DNA of 64,000 nucleotides from Bifidobacterium catenulatum PV20-2 (GTDB taxonomy: Bacteria; Actinomycetota; Actinomycetes; Actinomycetales; Bifidobacteriaceae). The stretch spans positions 310,001-374,000 of the forward strand of contig NZ_CP007456.1 in the NCBI RefSeq assembly GCF_000800455.1, in the 5' to 3' direction. This document shows, in pieces, positions 18,083-27,848 of the stretch; position 1 is the stretch's first letter, and every line of letters begins with the position of its first letter. Under the pieces are notes generated by a model. It worked only from the letters and a program-made list of their open reading frames with translations, was not told the DNA's origin and searched no databases. A program made the position numbers and the translations under genes.

Positions 18083-19351
18083 ATGCGAGCATTTTCTCTG
18101 GTTACGTTGAGTCCGGAGGCGTTTGACGATTTTTCCGCACATCACGCGGACGGCAACTTCCAGCAGACCTCTGCCGCAGGCCGTCTGCGTGCCGGCCAAG
18201 GAATCGAAGTGGAATACCTTGGCGTTCAAGAAAACGGCAAAATCGTTGCGGGAGCGCTGTTCGAAACGCATCGCAGCCGCCTTTCCACCTTCAGTGTGGT
18301 GCACGACGGCCCCTTGTGTGACTATCGCGATCGCGAATTGACCGAATATTTCATGACCCAACTCAAGCAGCACGCGAAGGCGAAAGGTTCCGCACAGATG
18401 GAAATCGTGCCGGAAATGCCATACTGCCTGCATGACTCGCATGGCGGCGAACTGCCAGCCGACCAAGGTGGTGCTCCTGCTGATGATGCCGTGGAAACGT
18501 TGAAAAAGCTCGGCTTCATACATGATGGCTTCACAATCGGCTACACTGCGGTGCCGCGCTGGCGCTACTTGAAAGACCTGACTGGCATTACCGACGAAAA
18601 GTCACTGCTCAAGTCGTATGACAAGCGCACGCAGTGGAGCGTGAAACGTGCCGCATCCATGGGCGTGCATGTGCGCGAGCTAAGCGAAGACGAGCTGCAG
18701 GTGTTTGCCGACATCGAGCAAGTCACCGCCGAACGCCGTAATTTCGAATATCGCGGTGAAGCGTACTTCCGCAAGTTCAAGCAAGCCTATGGTAGCAAAG
18801 CCCACTTCATGGTGGCGCAGATTCACATCGGCGAATATATTGCCGACATGGAATCCAAGCGCGATGTCTTGCAGAAGAAGGTCGATACGCTGCAGGCCAA
18901 ATACGATGAGCATCCGACCACCAAAACGGGACGCCAGTTAGGGGAAGAGTCCCGCAACCTTGCGGCGGCGGAAAAGCGTTTGGCTGAAGCGGCCGAGTAT
19001 GCCAAAGATGGTGACGTGCTTCCGGCGGCGGCCTCCCTGTTCGTGGAACATGCGCGTGAAACGGTGTATCTGTTCTCGGGCAGCGTGGAGAAGTACAAGC
19101 CGTTCTACGCTTCCGCGCTTATTCAGCATGACGCCATGCTGCATCTGTGCGTGGAGCGTGGCGTGACTCGCTACAACTTCTACGGCATCGACGGCGTGTT
19201 CGACGATCCGAACAGCGAAGGCCGTGGCGTGCTCGAATTCAAGCAAGGTTTCAACGGGTATGTTGAGGAACTCATGGGTTCGTTCGTGCTTCCCGTGCGC
19301 CCGTTGGCATTCAAGCTCAAGACTTCCGTACGCAAACTCCTGCGCCGCTAG
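18083..19351 (+). CDS. FemABX family peptidyltransferase (first of two)
   Basis: 422-aa tRNA-dependent peptidoglycan cross-bridge enzyme of the FemABX/MurMN family; these use aminoacyl-tRNA to add residues to the stem-peptide lysine or ornithine of lipid II at the inner membrane face. Two GNAT-like halves are recognisable (NFQQTSAAGRLRAGQG and VEYLGVQENGKIVAGAL; then RTQWSVKRAASMGV and TRYNFYGIDGVFDD), with the helical coiled-coil arm at about residues 250-305. The conserved C-terminal block GRGVLEFKQGFNGYVEELMG is present. It shares clear similarity with the next gene, pointing to tandem duplication. The amino acid added cannot be told from sequence. Confidence 0.88.
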   Translation: MRAFSLVTLSPEAFDDFSAHHADGNFQQTSAAGRLRAGQGIEVEYLGVQENGKIVAGALFETHRSRLSTFSVVHDGPLCDYRDRELTEYFMTQLKQHAKAKGSAQMEIVPEMPYCLHDSHGGELPADQGGAPADDAVETLKKLGFIHDGFTIGYTAVPRWRYLKDLTGITDEKSLLKSYDKRTQWSVKRAASMGVHVRELSEDELQVFADIEQVTAERRNFEYRGEAYFRKFKQAYGSKAHFMVAQIHIGEYIADMESKRDVLQKKVDTLQAKYDEHPTTKTGRQLGEESRNLAAAEKRLAEAAEYAKDGDVLPAAASLFVEHARETVYLFSGSVEKYKPFYASALIQHDAMLHLCVERGVTRYNFYGIDGVFDDPNSEGRGVLEFKQGFNGYVEELMGSFVLPVRPLAFKLKTSVRKLLRR

Positions 19352-19416
19352 CTCGTCCTTTGCTTGGAGGTTTCTGGGCGCGGACTTATAGGCGCGCGAG
19401 GGTTATGTGAACGCGG

Positions 19417-19445
19417 TTGACAGCGACTGTAGGTCAGACTAGGTT
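19417..19445 (+). promoter_or_regulatory. Strong sigma-A-type promoter before the second femABX gene
   Basis: Perfect -35 TTGACA (19417-19422), a 17-nt spacer and -10 TAGGTT (19440-19445), in the gap between the two femABX genes. It allows the second gene to be expressed independently of the first. Confidence 0.65.
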
Positions 19446-19503
19446 ATCGCCCTTGGGAAAAGGGGCTTTTAGCCGGTTTGAATAATGAAAGGCAGTGCGG
19501 ATC

Positions 19504-20808
19504 GTGGCGCGAGAAATGAACGCGAGTGAGGAACAAGAGCGAGAATCGTCTGAATGGAATGTGCGTGAGCTGAGCGCCGGTGAATTTGATGCCCTTTCCG
19601 CTGCGAGCGAGTACGGCGGATTCCAGCAGACTTCCGAAATGGCGGTTTTGGCGCAATCTGAAGGCATGCAGACGCAGTATGTCGGAGTGGTGGATGCGCA
19701 CGATGCTCCGGTGGCCGGCGCGTTGGTGGCTTTTTCGCAAGGGCGTTTCGGCGTGGAAGGTTCGTTGTGGCTTGGCCCGTTGTGCAATGGGAATGACGGC
19801 GAGCAGATGACCGCGTTGACCGACGGTTTGCGAGAGGTCGCCAAACGGGTTCATGCCATCAGCCTGACGTGCTGGCCCAACCAGGTGTATTGCGTTCGTG
19901 ATTCGCAGGGCAAGGCCATGGGCGAACCCAATGATGAGATGGTACGGGAGTACGAGCGGCTGGGCTGGAAACATGCTGGCTTCACACGTGGGTACGATGC
20001 CCTGATGAACCGTTGGAATTACGTTAAGGACTTGAGCGAGTTCTCGAACGCCGGCGAACTGCTCGCTTCGTATGCGAAGAACACGCGTCGTAACGTCAAG
20101 ATCGCGCGGAACAGCGGCGTGGAGGTTCGACGCCTGAATCGTAGCGAGCTGAACGTGTTCCACGATATTTGCGAGCTGAGTAGCGAACGCCAGCATTTCG
20201 CCAACCGTAGCCTTGATTATTTCGAACGCGTATATGACGCGTTTGGAGACAAGGCCGAGTTCATGGTGGCGGAAGTGCATCTTGACCGCTATCTGCAATC
20301 ATGGGAAGAAAAGCTGGCGAAGTTTTCGAAAGACGCGGAACGCTTGGAGCGTTCGCTTGAGCATACGAAGTACCCGGATGATGTGCGCAAGAAGCTCGAT
20401 ACGGCTCGGAAGAATGTGGAGTCCGCACGTCGCCGCATCGAGGACGCGCATGAGCGCATCGCTCGTGACGGAGAAGTGGTGCCGGTCGCCGTAGGTCTGT
20501 TCATGTGGCATGAACGCGAGCTGGTGTATTTCTCCAGTGGATCCGACGACCGTTACGCCAAGTTCTACGCGCCCACCGCCTTGCAGCATGAGATGATGTC
20601 GCGTTGCTTGGAACGGGGGGTGACGCGGTACAACTTCTATGGCATTTCGGGAGTGTTCGACGACCCGGAAGACGATGGACGCGGCGTGTTGGAGTTCAAG
20701 CAGGGCTTCAACGGCTACGTTGAGGAACTGCCGGGCGAATTCACGCTTCCGGTGAGCAGGCTGCGCTGCGGCGTGAGCGATCTTGCCCACAAACTCCTGC
20801 GCCGCTAG
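19504..20808 (+). CDS. FemABX family peptidyltransferase (second of two)
   Basis: About 434-aa paralogue of the preceding protein with the same layout: GGFQQTSEMAVLAQSEG, a second acyltransferase-like half (NTRRNVKIARNSGVEV, VTRYNFYGISGVFDD), a coiled-coil arm at about residues 255-320, and the shared C-terminal block GRGVLEFKQGFNGYVEELPG. Two such enzymes normally add successive residues of one interpeptide bridge, as MurM and MurN do. Start choice is uncertain: GAAAGG at 19487-19492 best suits the GTG at 19504; a GTG at 19495 is too close and the ATG at 19516 rather far. It has its own promoter at 19417. Confidence 0.85.
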   Translation: MAREMNASEEQERESSEWNVRELSAGEFDALSAASEYGGFQQTSEMAVLAQSEGMQTQYVGVVDAHDAPVAGALVAFSQGRFGVEGSLWLGPLCNGNDGEQMTALTDGLREVAKRVHAISLTCWPNQVYCVRDSQGKAMGEPNDEMVREYERLGWKHAGFTRGYDALMNRWNYVKDLSEFSNAGELLASYAKNTRRNVKIARNSGVEVRRLNRSELNVFHDICELSSERQHFANRSLDYFERVYDAFGDKAEFMVAEVHLDRYLQSWEEKLAKFSKDAERLERSLEHTKYPDDVRKKLDTARKNVESARRRIEDAHERIARDGEVVPVAVGLFMWHERELVYFSSGSDDRYAKFYAPTALQHEMMSRCLERGVTRYNFYGISGVFDDPEDDGRGVLEFKQGFNGYVEELPGEFTLPVSRLRCGVSDLAHKLLRR

Positions 20809-20864
20809 TCCTAGGGGTCGGGCCTGCACCACACTGAAAGTGGAAAGGTGGACGCGACGCGGAT

Positions 20865-20893
20865 TTGCGCGGGATGAGTTTTTCTGATAGGCT
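20865..20893 (+). promoter_or_regulatory. Promoter of tRNA-Thr
   Basis: -35 TTGCGC (20865-20870), a 17-nt spacer and -10 TAGGCT (20888-20893), about 40 nt before the mature tRNA-Thr 5' end. Confidence 0.6.
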
Positions 20894-20933
20894 TTGTGTC
20901 TTGTGCGCGGATGGCGTATGCATGCCGGGCATT

Positions 20934-21009
20934 GCCACTTTAGCTCAGTCGGTAGAGCGGCTCACTCGTAATGAGCAGGTCGACAGTTCGATTCTGTCAA
21001 GTGGCTCCA
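20934..21009 (+). tRNA. tRNA-Thr (anticodon CGT)
   Basis: Full cloverleaf of 76 nt: acceptor GCCACTT/AAGTGGC, D-stem GCTC/GAGC, anticodon stem GCTCA/TGAGC with loop CTCGTAA (anticodon CGT), T-stem GACAG/CTGTC with TTCGATT loop, and an encoded CCA end. It reads ACG codons. Confidence 0.97.
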
Positions 21010-21012
21010 GCG

Positions 21013-21040
21013 CCCTAGATGTGAAAGCATCTAGGGTTTT
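21013..21040 (+). terminator. Terminator after tRNA-Thr
   Basis: Stem CCCTAGATG (21013-21021) with CATCTAGGG (21028-21036), a 6-nt loop, then TTTT. It separates the two neighbouring tRNA genes into different transcripts. Confidence 0.85.
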
Positions 21041-21076
21041 GCATATCAGGAGCGTTTCGTTCCGGTATGGCTACTT

Positions 21077-21157
21077 GCGCGAGTGGCGGAATTGGTAGAC
21101 GCGCAGGATTTAGGTTCCTGTGTCTTTGACGTGTGGGTTCAAGTCCCATCTCGCGCA
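21077..21157 (+). tRNA. tRNA-Leu (anticodon TAG)
   Basis: Class II tRNA with a variable arm: acceptor GCGCGAG/CTCGCGC, anticodon stem CAGGA/TCCTG with loop TTTAGGT (anticodon TAG), variable arm around GTGTCTTTGACGT, and T-stem TGGG/CCCA with loop TTCAAGT. CCA is not encoded (ACTTT follows), unlike the neighbouring tRNA-Thr. Confidence 0.96.
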
Positions 21158-21409
21158 CTTTCAGAAAACGGCGGAAGCCTGCCTGTTCTTGGCCATCGTA
21201 GACCATTCAATGAGCCTTTTTTGAGAGCATTTCGCACGTTTTCATCCCGATTCTTCCAGTGAATGGATGTTTTTCCGCTGGGATGGCTTTGAGTGGTGGA
21301 TTATTCCAGTGGGCGGGGAATTAGGGCTGTGGGGAATCGGTTTGGTGGCGTGGGATGCTCCTAAGATGACTTTGGATAGGAAGAGAATCCTAAGGATTAG
21401 GGGGATGTT

Positions 21410-22417
21410 GTGTCTGCGCTGATTCAGCCTGTTGCGTTGCTACTGATTATCCTCGCCGGATATCTGTTCAAGCGAGCCGGCCTGTTCAAGGATCGCGATT
21501 ATCGCATTATGCAGACCGCTATTTTCAATTTGGTGCTGCCGGGCGCGATTGTCTATTCGTTTGCTACGAATCCGCATGATTCCAGCCTGTTGCTGATTGC
21601 GCTGTTCGGCCTGATCGTTGCGTTCATTCCGCCGGTCGTGGTTTTCCTGACGTCCCGCCATCGTCCGGTGCAGGATCGCGCGTTCATGATGTTGAACGGC
21701 TCCGGCTTCAACGTTGGTTGCTTCTGTTTCCCCGTAGTGCAGGCTTTTCTTGGCACGGGTGCGATCGTGCCCGCCGCTATGTTCGACATTGGCAATTGCG
21801 TGATGGTTGCTGCCGGCACGAATGTGATGACGCAGACGCTGCTGCATATCAAGCCTGGCATGCCGCTTACCGAGCAGTATCAGGGCAATGCGCCCACGCT
21901 CCCGCATGTGAAGCTGAAAGACAAGGATGCCAAGCGTCTTGCCCGCAAGGCTTTGGCCCGCAATGTGTTCAAGGGGTTCTTCGGTTCGGTTCCGTTCGAC
22001 ACGTACTTGGTGATGATTATTCTCACGCTCGCTAACGTGAAGATTCCTGACATTATTGCCACGCTTGTGCAGCCGCTTTCTAACGCGAATTCGTTCTGTG
22101 CGATGCTGATGGTGGGCATGCTTATGGATTTGCCGTCTGGCAGGCAGGATGTGTTGAAGCTTCTCAAGGTGATTGGTTGGCGACTGCCGTTCGGTATTGC
22201 GTTTGCCGCTGCGGCTTGGCTGCTGCTTCCGTTCAGTGCTGAGATTCGTGAGACGGCCGCCTTGTGCTGCTTGGCGCCGATTGCCGTGTTTTCCACGCTG
22301 TTTACCGACAAGGTGCTTGGCAATGCGAAGCTTGCTGGTTTTACGCTGTCGATTACTGCGATTATCAGTTTGCTGCTGATGACTGGCGCTCACTTCGTGT
22401 TCGTCGCGCTCGCATAA
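21410..22417 (+). CDS. AEC (auxin efflux carrier) family permease
   Basis: 335-aa integral membrane transporter with about ten hydrophobic helices in two five-helix halves, the AEC/BASS-like fold. The opening segment PVALLLIILAGYLFKRAGLF, the mid-protein ALARNVFKGFFGSVP and the closing VFSTLFTDKVLGNAKLAGF fit the family. AEC carriers export small organic anions (malate, malonate and similar); the substrate is not predictable. A run of G (21400-21404) precedes the GTG start at 21410. A second, divergent AEC gene lies at 29398-30342. Confidence 0.8.
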   Translation: MSALIQPVALLLIILAGYLFKRAGLFKDRDYRIMQTAIFNLVLPGAIVYSFATNPHDSSLLLIALFGLIVAFIPPVVVFLTSRHRPVQDRAFMMLNGSGFNVGCFCFPVVQAFLGTGAIVPAAMFDIGNCVMVAAGTNVMTQTLLHIKPGMPLTEQYQGNAPTLPHVKLKDKDAKRLARKALARNVFKGFFGSVPFDTYLVMIILTLANVKIPDIIATLVQPLSNANSFCAMLMVGMLMDLPSGRQDVLKLLKVIGWRLPFGIAFAAAAWLLLPFSAEIRETAALCCLAPIAVFSTLFTDKVLGNAKLAGFTLSITAIISLLLMTGAHFVFVALA

Positions 22418-22595
22418 GAGCGGCAAGGAGATCTTTACCGGGTGCAGGAGATTGTTTGTGACCCTGCAGAACGCGAAGTCGTTGAATGATTGCTTGCTGG
22501 TAGTTGCAGTGCCATTTTCTTGTCGTTCACTGCATAATGCGATCGTTTCGTTTATTACATGTTTGGAAGCGTGACGAAGACTTGAGGCGGAACTA

Positions 22596-22630
22596 TGCAC
22601 ACGATTTCAGTAATCGTCAAAAGTGTGCAT
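22596..22630 (+). promoter_or_regulatory. Inverted repeat upstream of pgi
   Basis: ATGCACAC (22596-22603) pairs perfectly with GTGTGCAT (22623-22630), and an inner CGATT/AATCG pair extends the structure. It lies between the AEC gene and the putative pgi promoter. No T-tract follows, so an operator or RNA structure is more likely than a terminator. The rest of the 412-nt gap (22418-22829) shows nothing else certain. Confidence 0.4.
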
Positions 22631-22707
22631 GTCGAAGATGAAGGTGGTCGGAACCGCACTATATTGCGAATCCTGGCGAATGTGTTAATTCAGGAAACAT
22701 TTTTGTG

Positions 22708-22735
22708 TTGTTCTGTCTTATTTTGTGGGTATCTT
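22708..22735 (+). promoter_or_regulatory. Candidate pgi promoter
   Basis: -35 TTGTTC (22708-22713), a 16-nt spacer and -10 TATCTT (22730-22735). It would give a leader of roughly 90 nt before pgi. The match is moderate. Confidence 0.35.
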
Positions 22736-22829
22736 GTGAGATGAAGAGATACGGAATGCGGCATGCGGAAATCTGCAGAGATCCTCAGCTCGTTCCGCTT
22801 CATAGTGATGATGAAAGGACCTACACACC

Positions 22830-24527
<1,698 letters not shown>

Positions 24528-24590
24528 TTTCAGAGAAATCAGAACGCTGCGTTCAGCGACGCATATAGCGCCGTAGCGCAATAACTTCCA

Positions 24591-24625
24591 AAGGGCTCTG
24601 CATTTCGGTGCAGAGCCCTTTTTGT
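24591..24625 (+). terminator. Rho-independent terminator of pgi
   Basis: A 12-bp perfect stem AAGGGCTCTGCA (24591-24602) with TGCAGAGCCCTT (24609-24620), a 6-nt loop, then TTTTG. Confidence 0.9.
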
Positions 24626-24839
24626 TGCCCCTGAACCATCATTTCCAAATATCCAAGCTCCGCGTTTCGTGCGAAATCAGCACAATGAAGTGCATATCAT
24701 GCATAGGAGCAGTATTTTCCGCAGATAATAGCCATTCTTTGAAATAGTCAATCATTAAGAACTTTTGCGGCGAGTTTTGGGCGGCGTGAGGTCTGGTGGG
24801 TGGGGTATTTTTGAATATTGCTGTGCCGGGATTCAGGAC

Positions 24840-25079
24840 GCCGCATAATCCTGGGTCCCTTCGGGTCCAGCCGGAAACAATCGCAAGATTGAGCGGAACT
24901 TTGCACGAACGCAAACTTTGCGAACGCAAGTTGCACGAACGTGAGTTGCCGCGATTTTCGGCGGATTGGCAATCCTTCGCAGGCAGACCTGCGAAGAACA
25001 TACCAGGCAGAACGAATTTGCGAAAATCGTGAAGCCCTTACCTGTGCGCTGATATGCGGCGGCGACTCGAGGAAACACA
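24840..25079 (+). promoter_or_regulatory. Structured leader region of rplS
   Basis: The gap 24626-25079 has no gene. Its second half carries several local hairpins: TGGGTCC-CTTC-GGGTCCA (24852-24869, G-U pairs), CAATC-GCAA-GATTG (24878-24891, a GNRA-type loop), CGCAAA/TTTGCG (24910-24922), two direct copies of TTGCACGAACG (24901 and 24931), and CTTCGCAGG-CAGA-CCTGCGAAG (24975-24996). A translational autoregulation leader for L19 is possible but unproven. Confidence 0.4.
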
Positions 25080-25445
25080 ATGGTTAACGCTATTGAAGCA
25101 TTTGACGCCAAGCACCTGAAGCCGGCCGAGGAAATCCCGGCATTCCGTCCGGGTGACACCGTTGAAGTCAACGTGAAGATCCAGGAAGGCAACAACTCCC
25201 GTATCCAGGCCTTCACCGGCGTTGTGATCGCTCGTCAGGGCGGCGGCGTTCGTGAGACCTTCGTTGTTCGTAAGATTAGCTTCGGCACCGGTGTGGAGCG
25301 CCGCTTCCCGCTGCACTCCCCGGTCATCGACTCCATCAAGGTGGTCCGTAAGGGCCGTGTGCGTCGCGCCAAGCTGTACTACCTGCGCAACCTGCGCGGT
25401 AAGGCCGCTCGTATCGTTGAGCGCCGCGACAACTCCGAGAAGTGA
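25080..25445 (+). CDS. rplS: 50S ribosomal protein L19
   Basis: Ribosomal protein at the 30S-50S interface (121 aa). It shows [67 protein letters not shown] and the basic C-terminus. CGAGGAAA lies 5 nt upstream of the start. Its leader contains multiple hairpins and a terminator follows at 25474. Codons are biased as in other ribosomal protein genes here. Confidence 0.97.
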   Translation: MVNAIEAFDAKHLKPAEEIPAFRPGDTVEVNVKIQEGNNSRIQAFTGVVIARQGGGVRETFVVRKISFGTGVERRFPLHSPVIDSIKVVRKGRVRRAKLYYLRNLRGKAARIVERRDNSEK

Positions 25446-25473
25446 GTTTCAAACGCAAATAAAGCGTGAAATT

Positions 25474-25505
25474 GGCCCTCAGCCTTACGGCTGGAGGGCC
25501 TTTTT
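25474..25505 (+). terminator. Terminator of rplS
   Basis: GGCCCTCAGCC (25474-25484) pairs with GGCTGGAGGGCC (25489-25500) with one bulged base, followed by TTTTT. Confidence 0.85.
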
Positions 25506-25564
25506 CTATTCTTGGCCGCTATGATAAGGGTCAGTGTGCAAACCGGACGATAAAGGAATCATGT

Positions 25565-26215
25565 ATGAGGCATGCCAAAGAAGAAAACAATAGCGGCGAC
25601 AGCTTTGGCTTGCGCGACACCTTGGTTTGGTGCGGAATTCCAATTATTATCGTGCTGCTGATACGTATTTTCCTGCTCGGATTCTACGTGATTCCCTCCG
25701 GATCCATGATGAACACCATCGAACCAGGCGACCGCGTGATCACCTCGAAACTCACCCCGAAAGTCTTCGACCTGAAACGCGGCGACGTGGTGGTGTTCAA
25801 AGACCCCGACCACTGGTTGCAGCAGGAAGACAGCAGCAAACTCGGCGGCGACTACCTCATCAAACGACTCATCGGACTGCCAGGAGACACCGTGGCATGC
25901 GAAGGGCCGGGCAAGCCGATCACCATCAATGGTGTGGCGATTGACGAAAGCGCATACATTCGCCCAGGCGTGGACCCCAGTTCATTCGCGTTCAACGTGA
26001 CCGTGACCGAAGGACACGTGTTCGTTATGGGCGACAATCGCGCCAATTCCGCCGATTCGCGCTACCATCAGAACGATTCCTCACATGGACTCGTGCCCAT
26101 TTCCGACGTAGTGGGTGTCGGACTCGCGAAATATTGGCCATTGAACCGCATCGGCGGGCTCGATGCGCACCATGAAGTGTTCGCCGACGTTCCGGAAGGA
26201 GGCTCGGCGGTCTGA
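25565..26215 (+). CDS. lepB: Signal peptidase I
   Basis: Membrane-bound leader peptidase (216 aa) that cleaves Sec and Tat signal peptides. One transmembrane helix (about residues 19-40) is followed by the nucleophile motif YVIPSGSMMNTI (Ser47) and the general-base motif DYLIKRLIGLPGD (Lys100); the GDNRANSADSRYH box (S26 family) is near the C-terminus. The start at 25565 is favoured by AAAGGA upstream and by the short cytosolic N-terminus; the frame is open to 25466. The stop codon overlaps the rnhB ATG (TGATG), so the two are translationally coupled. Confidence 0.95.
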   Translation: MRHAKEENNSGDSFGLRDTLVWCGIPIIIVLLIRIFLLGFYVIPSGSMMNTIEPGDRVITSKLTPKVFDLKRGDVVVFKDPDHWLQQEDSSKLGGDYLIKRLIGLPGDTVACEGPGKPITINGVAIDESAYIRPGVDPSSFAFNVTVTEGHVFVMGDNRANSADSRYHQNDSSHGLVPISDVVGVGLAKYWPLNRIGGLDAHHEVFADVPEGGSAV

Positions 26216-26994
26216 TGGCGGTTTCCGTAATTCCCACATTGGATTTGGAACGCGCTATTGCCGAACAAGGCTATGATGTGATCGTCGGCTTTGACGAGGT
26301 GGGGCGTGGATCTCTCGCAGGGCCGGTAATGGTTGGTGCGGCTGCGATTTGGGCGCGTGACTTGGATGGGGCGGCTGGAGCTTCGCAAGGAGGCTCACAA
26401 GAATCTTCGCATCTGGAAGTGCCGAAAGGCGTGGCCGACTCCAAAATGCTGACCGAACACAAGCGCGAAGCCATCTTCGACGAACTCGAACAATGGTGCG
26501 CCGCATGGGCGGTCGGAGCGGCCTCCAATACGGAAATCGACGAATGGGGTATTTCGTACGCTCTCGGCGTGGCGGCACTGCGGGCGCTCGCCGAAGCGGA
26601 ACGCAAGCTTGGCATTGGCGGGGGTGAATCTGCTGGAATCGCGGGGTCTTCTGAATCATCGGAAGCGTTGAACAATCTGAAAATCGGCGCGATTCTTGAC
26701 GGGCCGAACGACTACATCACCAAAGCGCTCAACACCTTCGACGCACCCGATGTGCCAATTCCGGCGGACGTGACCTGCAAAGTCAAAGGCGACCGGCATT
26801 GCGCGACCGTGGCGACGGCGGCCGTCATCGCCAAAGTCACACGAGACCGACTCATGGTCAAACTCGCCGCGCAGCCGCAATATGCGCCCTACGAATGGGC
26901 CAACAACAAAGGCTACGGATCGGCGGCACACCGCGAAGCCATCGTCGAACACGGCCCCAGCGACCTGCACCGCCTGTCCTGGCACCTCGTCTGA
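26215..26994 (+). CDS. rnhB: Ribonuclease HII
   Basis: Endonuclease that removes ribonucleotides and RNA primers from RNA-DNA hybrids (259 aa). The type 2 RNase H signature VGFDEVGRGSLAGPV gives catalytic D27 and E28; LDGPNDY, KGDRHCATVATAAVIAKVTRDR and NKGYGSAAHREAI complete the site. It is longer than the usual 200-230 aa because of two Ser/Gly/Ala-rich inserts (about residues 47-66 and 135-155). It is coupled to lepB by a 1-nt overlap. The rplS-lepB-rnhB order is widely conserved. Confidence 0.94.
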   Translation: MAVSVIPTLDLERAIAEQGYDVIVGFDEVGRGSLAGPVMVGAAAIWARDLDGAAGASQGGSQESSHLEVPKGVADSKMLTEHKREAIFDELEQWCAAWAVGAASNTEIDEWGISYALGVAALRALAEAERKLGIGGGESAGIAGSSESSEALNNLKIGAILDGPNDYITKALNTFDAPDVPIPADVTCKVKGDRHCATVATAAVIAKVTRDRLMVKLAAQPQYAPYEWANNKGYGSAAHREAIVEHGPSDLHRLSWHLV

Positions 26995-27122
26995 CATACG
27001 GCATCTCATCCGCAGTCCGCGATTACGCTAATCCTTGCGGATGATGCATGCCGGAAGGAAACCTGTAAGTTCATCCCGCCGTCTGATGGCCGGGACCAAT
27101 CCGTTTCCGTACCGTAGGAAAC

Positions 27123-27848
27123 ATGGAACACATACTTCAGGCGACCGATCTGGTCATGGATTATTCGACCCAACAGGCGACACCAAACGCAACACACATG
27201 TTGGCGCTCAATCACGTAGATTTCGGCATCCAGGCAGGCGAAAGCATCGCGGTCATGGGACCGTCCGGTTCCGGCAAATCGACGTTACTGCACGCACTCG
27301 CCGGCATCATCACCCCGACAGCCGGCAATGTGATGTTTCGCGGTGCCAACCTAGCGCGGTTGAGTGACGCTGACCGCACCAAACTGCGCCGCAGCGCCTT
27401 CGGCTTCGTCTTCCAATCCGGACAACTGCTGCCGGAACTGCCGGCCATCGAAAACATCGCGTTGCCGATGATGCTGGGCGGCGCAAGCTACCAGCAGGCC
27501 ACCGACACGGCCATGCTATGGCTGGAACGATTGGGATTGCGCCAGCTCGCGCAACGACGTCCCGGCGAAATGAGCGGCGGCCAGATGCAGCGCATCGCCA
27601 TCGCACGTGCGCTCGCCGCGCAGCCGGCAGTCATCTTCGCCGATGAACCGACCGGCGCGCTCGACCAGACCACCGGCCACGAAATCATGAGCATTCTCAT
27701 GCGGACCGCACGACAGACCGGCGCGGCCGTGGTCGTGGTGACGCACGATTCGAACGTGGCCGCATTCTGCGATGCCACCGTTACTATGCGTGATGGCAGG
27801 TTGAGCTCGCCGCAGCAATCCCAACCTACCGCCGGAGGCGCACGATGA
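27123..27848 (+). CDS. ABC transporter ATP-binding protein (MacB/LolD-like)
   Basis: 241-aa nucleotide-binding subunit of an exporter-type ABC system. Walker A GPSGSGKST, Q-loop FVFQSGQLLPEL, signature MSGGQMQRIAIARAL, Walker B AVIFADEPTGALD and H-loop VVVVTHD all look functional. The DEPTGALD form and close pairing with an FtsX-type permease place it in the MacB/LolD/BceA class, which acts on lipids, lipoproteins or antimicrobial peptides rather than importing nutrients. Its end overlaps the permease start by 4 nt (ATGA). No two-component system or binding protein is adjacent, so the substrate is unknown. Confidence 0.88.
   Translation: MEHILQATDLVMDYSTQQATPNATHMLALNHVDFGIQAGESIAVMGPSGSGKSTLLHALAGIITPTAGNVMFRGANLARLSDADRTKLRRSAFGFVFQSGQLLPELPAIENIALPMMLGGASYQQATDTAMLWLERLGLRQLAQRRPGEMSGGQMQRIAIARALAAQPAVIFADEPTGALDQTTGHEIMSILMRTARQTGAAVVVVTHDSNVAAFCDATVTMRDGRLSSPQQSQPTAGGAR

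Noticed and set aside
21077..21409. tRNA-Leu 3' end as an integration (att) site
   Set aside because: No second copy of the tRNA 3' end, no integrase and no foreign gene cluster follow; a TTCCAGTG word is repeated but too short.
22596..22745. A 49-codon small frame (begins MHTISVIVKSV) before pgi with GAGG upstream
   Set aside because: It begins inside the inverted repeat, ends in a Cys/Phe-rich run, spans the putative promoter and has no sign of conservation that I can test.
27001..27049. Imperfect inverted repeat GCATCTCATCCGCA / TGCGGATGATGC after rnhB as a terminator
   Set aside because: It has a 2-nt bulge, a long loop and no T-tract; too weak to call, although it might be a processed stem.
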